Source: Candidatus Faecivivens stercoravium (GTDB lineage: Bacteria; Bacillota; Clostridia; Oscillospirales; Ruminococcaceae). Taken from it: DNA of 6,952 nucleotides. Positions 6,221-6,952 of the stretch are shown one piece after another. The position numbers and the translations under genes are program-made. The DNA lies in NCBI GenBank assembly GCA_018712425.1, contig DVHA01000167.1:1-6952 (forward strand). Direction: 5' to 3'. How positions within the stretch are numbered: the first letter of the stretch is position 1; every line of letters begins with the position of its first letter. Under the pieces are notes generated by a model. It saw only the letters and a list, made by a program, of their open reading frames with translations, was not told the DNA's origin and ran no database searches.

Positions 6221-6711
6221 TGGAAAAGAAAAAACGATGGATAACTGGGCAGCGGATAGTTTGCATCCTGCTGACCGTGGGATTAATGGCGCTGGTTGTC
6301 TGGTTTTCCAGCCAGTCGGGCGGGAGCTCCAACGGGCTCAGCCGGAAGATTGTGGAGATGGTCGCCGGATGGTTCGGGGTGAGCCTCGGGCCGGATCAGA
6401 TGGAGTTCTGGAATCTGGTGATCCGGAAAGCCGCCCACTTTACCCTTTACTTTTGGATGGGGGTCGGGGCGGCAGGCGTGCTGCTGACAACGCGGATGAA
6501 GAAAAGATGGCAGTTTCTGCTGGCGGTCGCGGTTTGCGCAGTGTTCGCGGCGAGTGATGAGATGCACCAGTGGATCGCTGATGCGGCACGGCATGGGAGT
6601 GCTTGGGATGTGGTGCTGGATACGGTGGGAAGCGGGTGCGGGAGCGCGGTGGTGATGGTTTTATGCCAGCTGCTTGTAGAAAAGCAAAGTCATTCTAAAA
6701 GGAGAGAGTAA
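6220..6711 (+). CDS. VanZ-like family membrane protein
   Basis: A 163-residue integral membrane protein of the VanZ-like family, named after the teicoplanin-resistance accessory VanZ; the biochemical role of most members is unknown and they often lie near cell-envelope or polysaccharide genes. Four hydrophobic segments are visible at about 12-30, 72-90, 97-112 and 129-152. Family landmarks are WFSSQSGGSS (28-37), RKAAHFTLYF (69-78), SDEMHQ (112-117) and the AWDVVLDTVGSGCG stretch (128-141). GGAG at 6209-6212, seven bases before the ATG at 6220, sets the start. The TTG at 6217 would add one residue and is less likely. The start overlaps the transferase stop (TGATG), so coupling is probable. 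The C-terminus is basic and AT-richer, where composition begins to shift. A link to polymer export or glycopeptide response is only inferred. Confidence 0.85.
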   Translation: MEKKKRWITGQRIVCILLTVGLMALVVWFSSQSGGSSNGLSRKIVEMVAGWFGVSLGPDQMEFWNLVIRKAAHFTLYFWMGVGAAGVLLTTRMKKRWQFLLAVAVCAVFAASDEMHQWIADAARHGSAWDVVLDTVGSGCGSAVVMVLCQLLVEKQSHSKRRE

Positions 6712-6714
6712 GTA

Positions 6715-6795
6715 ATGGACAAAAAGAAGCGACTGAAAATTGCAGTGGTAGGATAGGGTTATGTTGGTTTGCAAATTAAGTTATTATTAACCTAG
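6715..6795 (+). pseudogene. Broken 5' fragment of a nucleotide-sugar dehydrogenase gene (UDP-glucose dehydrogenase type)
   Basis: AAAAGGAGAGAG at about 6697-6708 and an ATG at 6715 open a frame reading MDKKKRLKIAVVG, then TAG at 6754-6756, then GYVGLQIKLLLT and a second TAG at 6793-6795. Without the first stop this is the NAD-binding N-terminus of UDP-glucose/UDP-ManNAc dehydrogenases, whose hallmark is KIAVVGTGYVGL: the amber codon takes the place of the usual Thr. Nothing recognisable of the remaining roughly 380 residues follows before the next gene at 6828. The functional Shine-Dalgarno and intact start suggest recent decay or a deletion junction. Thirteen residues could be made; a functional product is very unlikely. 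The identification rests on a short but highly characteristic motif. Confidence 0.7.
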
Positions 6796-6800
6796 AAGGA

Positions 6801-6829
6801 TTGACAGTTTTTGTGGTGTAAAATAAAAT
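6801..6829 (+). promoter_or_regulatory. Consensus-like promoter overlapping the glycosyltransferase start
   Basis: TTGACA at 6801-6806 is a perfect -35, and TAAAAT at 6824-6829 is 5 of 6 to the -10 with exactly 17 bases between. The -10 overlaps the ATG at 6828, so a transcript from here would begin near 6836, inside the gene. It could be a chance match in AT-rich DNA or a promoter left by rearrangement. Confidence 0.35.
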
Positions 6830-6952
6830 GAGGAATAAAATCAAAGTATTACATGTAGCTCAAGCAGCTGGCGGTGTAGACAGATATCTTCAAATGCTTA
6901 TTAAGTATTTGGATAAAGATGAATTCGAAAATATTGTTGTTCTTTCACAGGA
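6828..6952 (+). CDS. GT-B fold glycosyltransferase (family 4 like), N-terminus only, cut by the window end
   Basis: The frame is open from ATG 6828 to the last base, 41 codons plus two bases. It reads MRNKIKVLHVAQAAGGVDRY, then LQMLIKYLDKDEFENIVVLSQ. The pattern of a first beta strand (KVLHV), a Gly-Gly loop (AAGGVDRY) and an amphipathic helix matches the N-terminus of CapM/EpsF-like glycosyltransferases, which add a sugar to the growing lipid-linked repeat unit on the cytoplasmic face. Donor and acceptor cannot be told from this part. There is no good Shine-Dalgarno (only GTGGTG at 6813-6818). Codons are AT-rich, quite unlike the upstream genes, consistent with separate acquisition of the strain-specific region. 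Confidence 0.8.
   Translation, partial: MRNKIKVLHVAQAAGGVDRYLQMLIKYLDKDEFENIVVLSQ

Noticed and set aside
6754..6756. TAG read through as an amino acid (recoding)
   Set aside because: A second in-frame TAG follows 12 codons later and the rest of the gene is absent, so decay is simpler than recoding.

Overview
This window is the 5' part of a capsule or exopolysaccharide (CPS/EPS) locus from a low-to-moderate-GC-lineage Gram-positive bacterium (Bacillota, probably an anaerobic member of the Clostridia or a relative; the genus cannot be read from the sequence). The assignment rests on three things: the split system of a separate Wzz-like adaptor, a cytoplasmic tyrosine kinase and a PHP-type tyrosine phosphatase; an LCP-family ligase; and Gram-positive style Shine-Dalgarno sites. 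Coding sequence up to about 6700 is GC-rich. The start of the window and its last ~250 bases are clearly AT-rich.

Layout. 1-133: no gene; a 23-bp hairpin with a T-rich tail looks like the terminator of an upstream unit. 138-166: a good extended -10 promoter. About 173-420: a ~250-base leader with no convincing ORF but several strong, mutually exclusive RNA stems, a candidate attenuator or antitermination leader. 421-4524: five tightly packed genes: polysaccharide co-polymerase (CpsC/YveK type), BY-kinase (CpsD type), PHP phosphatase (CpsB type), an unrecognised secreted and membrane-anchored protein, and an LCP transferase. The first four junctions are stop/start overlaps or a 3-base gap. 4525-4810: intergenic on the plus strand, holding a strong hairpin and, on the minus strand, a probable 59-residue membrane protein with its own -10 and Shine-Dalgarno. 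4811-6711: the initiating sugar-phosphate transferase, then a VanZ-like membrane protein overlapping it by one base. 6715-6795: the first codons of a nucleotide-sugar dehydrogenase gene (UDP-glucose dehydrogenase type) broken by an in-frame TAG. 6828 to the end: the N-terminus of a GT-B glycosyltransferase, cut by the window edge.

How the genes fit together. The polyprenyl glycosylphosphotransferase would start the repeat unit on undecaprenyl phosphate, and downstream glycosyltransferases (the partial one here and others beyond the window) would extend it. The co-polymerase and BY-kinase pair, reset by the PHP phosphatase, would control polymerisation and export. The LCP protein would attach the finished polymer to peptidoglycan. 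The secreted protein and the VanZ-like protein are accessory members of unknown role.

Most worth a second look: the structured leader, the unknown surface protein placed inside the regulatory operon, the small minus-strand membrane gene, and the composition break with a dead dehydrogenase fragment at 6.7 kb. The break looks like the border between the conserved module and a replaceable, strain-specific glycosyltransferase region. I saw no tRNA, rRNA, CRISPR array or recognisable transposase.
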